From Candidatus Peribacteria bacterium (GTDB lineage Bacteria; Patescibacteriota; Gracilibacteria; Peribacterales; Peribacteraceae), in NCBI GenBank assembly GCA_012515645.1, contig JAAYXY010000121.1, positions 1 to 15,121 on the forward strand: DNA of 15,121 nt, read 5' to 3'. The notes beneath the pieces are model-generated. The model was not told where the DNA came from, searched no databases, and was given only the letters and a program-made list of their open reading frames with translations. Below, piece by piece: positions 13,182 to 15,121 of the stretch. The stretch's first letter is position 1. The number at the start of each line of letters is the position of its first letter. Both the position numbers and the translations under genes were made by a program.

Positions 13182-14074
13182 TACTCCTCATCCACCCTCT
13201 CCCCCCACTTCAGCTTGGCGCGCAACGTCCGGAAAAACGTATCCTTCTTGCGCCTGAGGAACTGAATTTTCTGAGGAGGTACACGTATCTGAATACTGTC
13301 GTTACACTGCAACGAAATGCACACCTGCCCATCCAAGGTGAGTACGACTTCGGTATCCCGAAACTTGTTCTGCTTTGTGTGCACGTCGACACGTACCACT
13401 GCGTCACCAGGAATGACCAGCGGTTTTTGGGAAAAGCTATACGGATTGATTGGCGTGAGAATCATGGCAGCAATGCCGGGATGGACCACGGGGCCGCCGG
13501 CAGCCAGCGAATAGGCAGTGGATCCGGTGGGCGAGGAGAGAATGAGCCCATCGGCATGGAATGATGTGAGCTCTTCATCATTCACGGATGTCGTCAGACT
13601 GACGAGACGCGCGATCGTACCCTGCGCGATGACAGCCTCGTTGAGCGCATATCCCGAGAAAATTTCCCCATCCTTCCGGTGCGCCGTCACATGCAGCAAG
13701 CTACGCTCTTCTAAAACACCGCCACCATGCAGGAGCTGTGGCAACAATGTTGCCGCCTCATCCAGTTGAATTTCGGAAAGGAATCCCACTGTGCCTCTGT
13801 TGATACTGAGAATCGGAATCGAAAAATCCCGCATCTCACGCACCGTACGCAGGATCGTTCCATCACCGCCGATGACGATGAGCAGATCGATGTCACCATC
13901 CATGTTGTGCATGGCGGGCAAGCCATTGACACAGGCAAGATCACCTATGCGATCGGTATCGATGCGAATATCCGCATCGTGCTTCCTGAGAATTTTGAGT
14001 ACCGTTTGCACGGCTTCGGACTTGCGGTTGATGCCGGATTTCACCGTGATGCCGATACGTTTGTACATGGCCAT
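13181..14074 (-). CDS. nadK: NAD kinase
   Basis: The 297-residue cytoplasmic enzyme phosphorylates NAD to NADP with ATP or polyphosphate. Present are the catalytic GGDGT (69-73), NRGTVGFLSE, the NE pair of LNEAVI, and the glycine-rich motif TGSTAYSLAAGGP in the C-terminal domain, in family order. The C-terminus ends RVDEE and its TAG stop overlaps the G-rich repeat. I start at ATG 14074 (MAMYKRIG); 14068 (MYKRIG) is equally good. A TATAGT box ends 10 bases upstream. It follows the glycosyltransferase gene by 11 bases on the same strand, so both a shared and its own promoter are plausible. Confidence 0.96.
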   Translation of the reverse strand: MAMYKRIGITVKSGINRKSEAVQTVLKILRKHDADIRIDTDRIGDLACVNGLPAMHNMDGDIDLLIVIGGDGTILRTVREMRDFSIPILSINRGTVGFLSEIQLDEAATLLPQLLHGGGVLEERSLLHVTAHRKDGEIFSGYALNEAVIAQGTIARLVSLTTSVNDEELTSFHADGLILSSPTGSTAYSLAAGGPVVHPGIAAMILTPINPYSFSQKPLVIPGDAVVRVDVHTKQNKFRDTEVVLTLDGQVCISLQCNDSIQIRVPPQKIQFLRRKKDTFFRTLRAKLKWGERVDEE

Positions 14075-14084
14075 GGCTGATAGG

Positions 14085-14113
14085 ACTATACAGCGGAGAG
14101 GGTACTGTGTACC
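14085..14113 (-). promoter_or_regulatory. Probable nadK promoter inside the upstream gene's end
   Basis: On the minus strand, GGTACA (14113-14108) is 17 bases before TATAGT (14090-14085); the box overlaps the stop codon of the glycosyltransferase. The ATG at 14074 follows by 10 bases. The -10 is a 5-of-6 match and the -35 is weak. Confidence 0.42.
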
Positions 14114-15121
14114 AGGGAAGCGGTGCGTTTCCACGTATAGTGTGCGGCCTGCTGCACCGCACGCTCGCGCAGCGCATCGCGCATCGGCGCATCAGTGAGC
14201 AGCTGTTCCAGTCCATGGGCGATGGATTGCGTATCTTCGGGATCTACGAGAAGCGCCGCATCGTCGGCGACTTCGCCCAGGCTACCGCGACTCGAGGTGA
14301 GAACAGCCGCGCCACGCTGTAGTGCATCCAACACGGGCAAGCCGAATCCTTCATAGAGAGATGGGTACGCGAATACGGTGCATGTGGTGAGCAGGGCATC
14401 GTATGCGTCCGGGGAAACGTACCCGCGCCATTCCACGCCCTCCGTACATTCCACCATGCGGAGAATATCGGCATCTTGCCACCCCCTGCCACCAGCCAGA
14501 ACCAGACGAAATCGGCTGCGGAGCGCGTCGGGAAGAAGCGCGTATGCCTCAATGAGACGCATGTGATTCTTGCGCGGACACAGCGTGGCGATGCAGGCGA
14601 TCGTACAGTTATCCGGCACATTGAAGCGAGGAGCCGATGCAGTGGGCCCTGCATACACTGCAACACAACGTTCAGGATGGATGCGTGGAAAGCGGACGAG
14701 AAGATCTTGCCGTGTCGCGCCACTGACACAGAACACTCCCCCTGCGCACCGCACGGCGCGGGGCAGGAACAATCGCTCGAGCACGCGGGGTTTCCAGGCG
14801 TGCGGTTCGGAGCGGAAAGCAATGAGATCGTGTACAACAACCGCCGTGCGTACGGTGCAGCCGACGAACGCAGGTACCAGAAAACTCGTAGGACTCAGGT
14901 ACCAATCGGGCCGCACAGAGAGGAGCCACCGCGCACAGCGCAGGTGCCAAAGAAAACCGGAGCGAAGTCGCACCACCTGTACATTCGGCAACTCCTCCCA
15001 TTCCCGTGGCACAGGTGCATCGGAAAGCACGCTGTATGTATCTGCAGAGAGCAATATCTGCCGGATGCAACCGAGAGTCCACACACCTTTTCCTGTTGGG
15101 CGTTCCCTACACGCCTCCCGA
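14086..15121 (-). CDS. Family 4 glycosyltransferase, N-terminus beyond the right edge
   Basis: The frame is open from 15120 and begins in REACRERPTGKGVWTLGC, so the usual start, which lies before that segment, is outside the window. About 344 residues are visible. VVHDLIAF closes the N-terminal domain; IACIATLCPRKNHMRLIEAY opens the C-terminal GT-B domain; and the E-x7-E-like motif is EGFGLPVLD, with Asp at the second acidic position. It transfers a sugar from a nucleotide donor, most likely for surface polysaccharide. The GTG at 15084 is internal and should not be taken as the start. nadK follows 11 bases downstream. Confidence 0.88.
   Translation of the reverse strand, partial: REACRERPTGKGVWTLGCIRQILLSADTYSVLSDAPVPREWEELPNVQVVRLRSGFLWHLRCARWLLSVRPDWYLSPTSFLVPAFVGCTVRTAVVVHDLIAFRSEPHAWKPRVLERLFLPRAVRCAGGVFCVSGATRQDLLVRFPRIHPERCVAVYAGPTASAPRFNVPDNCTIACIATLCPRKNHMRLIEAYALLPDALRSRFRLVLAGGRGWQDADILRMVECTEGVEWRGYVSPDAYDALLTTCTVFAYPSLYEGFGLPVLDALQRGAAVLTSSRGSLGEVADDAALLVDPEDTQSIAHGLEQLLTDAPMRDALRERAVQQAAHYTWKRTASLVHSTLSAV

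Overview
The window looks like part of a small bacterial chromosome with mid-range GC and tightly packed genes, probably from the Candidate Phyla Radiation (Patescibacteria). A Peregrinibacteria-like source is my best guess, but this is an inference from gene style: a membrane-anchored substrate-binding protein, a DUF11 surface protein with a sorting-like tail, a VirB2/TrbC-like small membrane protein and a DUF721 protein. UGA is used as a stop codon (purA, the DUF721 gene, the HMA fusion), so the UGA=Gly code of Gracilibacteria/Absconditabacteria is unlikely. I saw no transposase, integrase, prophage or CRISPR array.

Layout. (1) 1-2130, minus strand: secG, then the N-terminal 612 residues of an oligopeptide-type substrate-binding protein that runs off the left edge. 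(2) 2189-3690, plus strand: tRNA-Val(UAC) with encoded CCA, a near-consensus promoter, and a secreted three-repeat DUF11 protein. (3) 3706-5433, minus strand: a DUF721/DciA-like gene with a terminator, a structured leader, rpsP with a very long Lys/Glu tail, a KH-domain gene (khpA type) and a VirB2-like membrane protein. (4) 5480-9775, minus strand: a copper-handling block made of a His/Met/Cys-rich exported protein, an HMA/UreH-like/cupredoxin fusion and a CopA-type P1B-1 ATPase that overlaps the fusion by ATGA. (5) 9837-11723, minus strand: prmC, then a family 4 glycosyltransferase. (6) 11771-13024, plus strand: purA. (7) 13181-15121, minus strand: an N-terminally truncated family 4 glycosyltransferase and nadK, ending in a G-rich heptad repeat that faces purA.

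Working together. The three genes of block 4 plausibly form one copper pathway: an exported copper binder, a membrane carrier with cytoplasmic HMA and external cupredoxin ends, and an ATP-driven Cu+ exporter. The rest is housekeeping (SecG, S16, PrmC, PurA, NadK, tRNA) mixed with cell-envelope functions (glycosyltransferases, DUF11 protein, peptide uptake).

Regulation. None of the start codons I inspected has a clear Shine-Dalgarno sequence. Several have a -10-like hexamer only 6-11 bases upstream, as expected for leaderless or nearly leaderless mRNAs. Two divergent gene pairs (secG/tRNA-Val and prmC/purA) seem to share overlapping promoter elements. No stretch longer than 300 bases lacks a gene; the largest gaps are 13025-13180 and 5013-5142, both described below.
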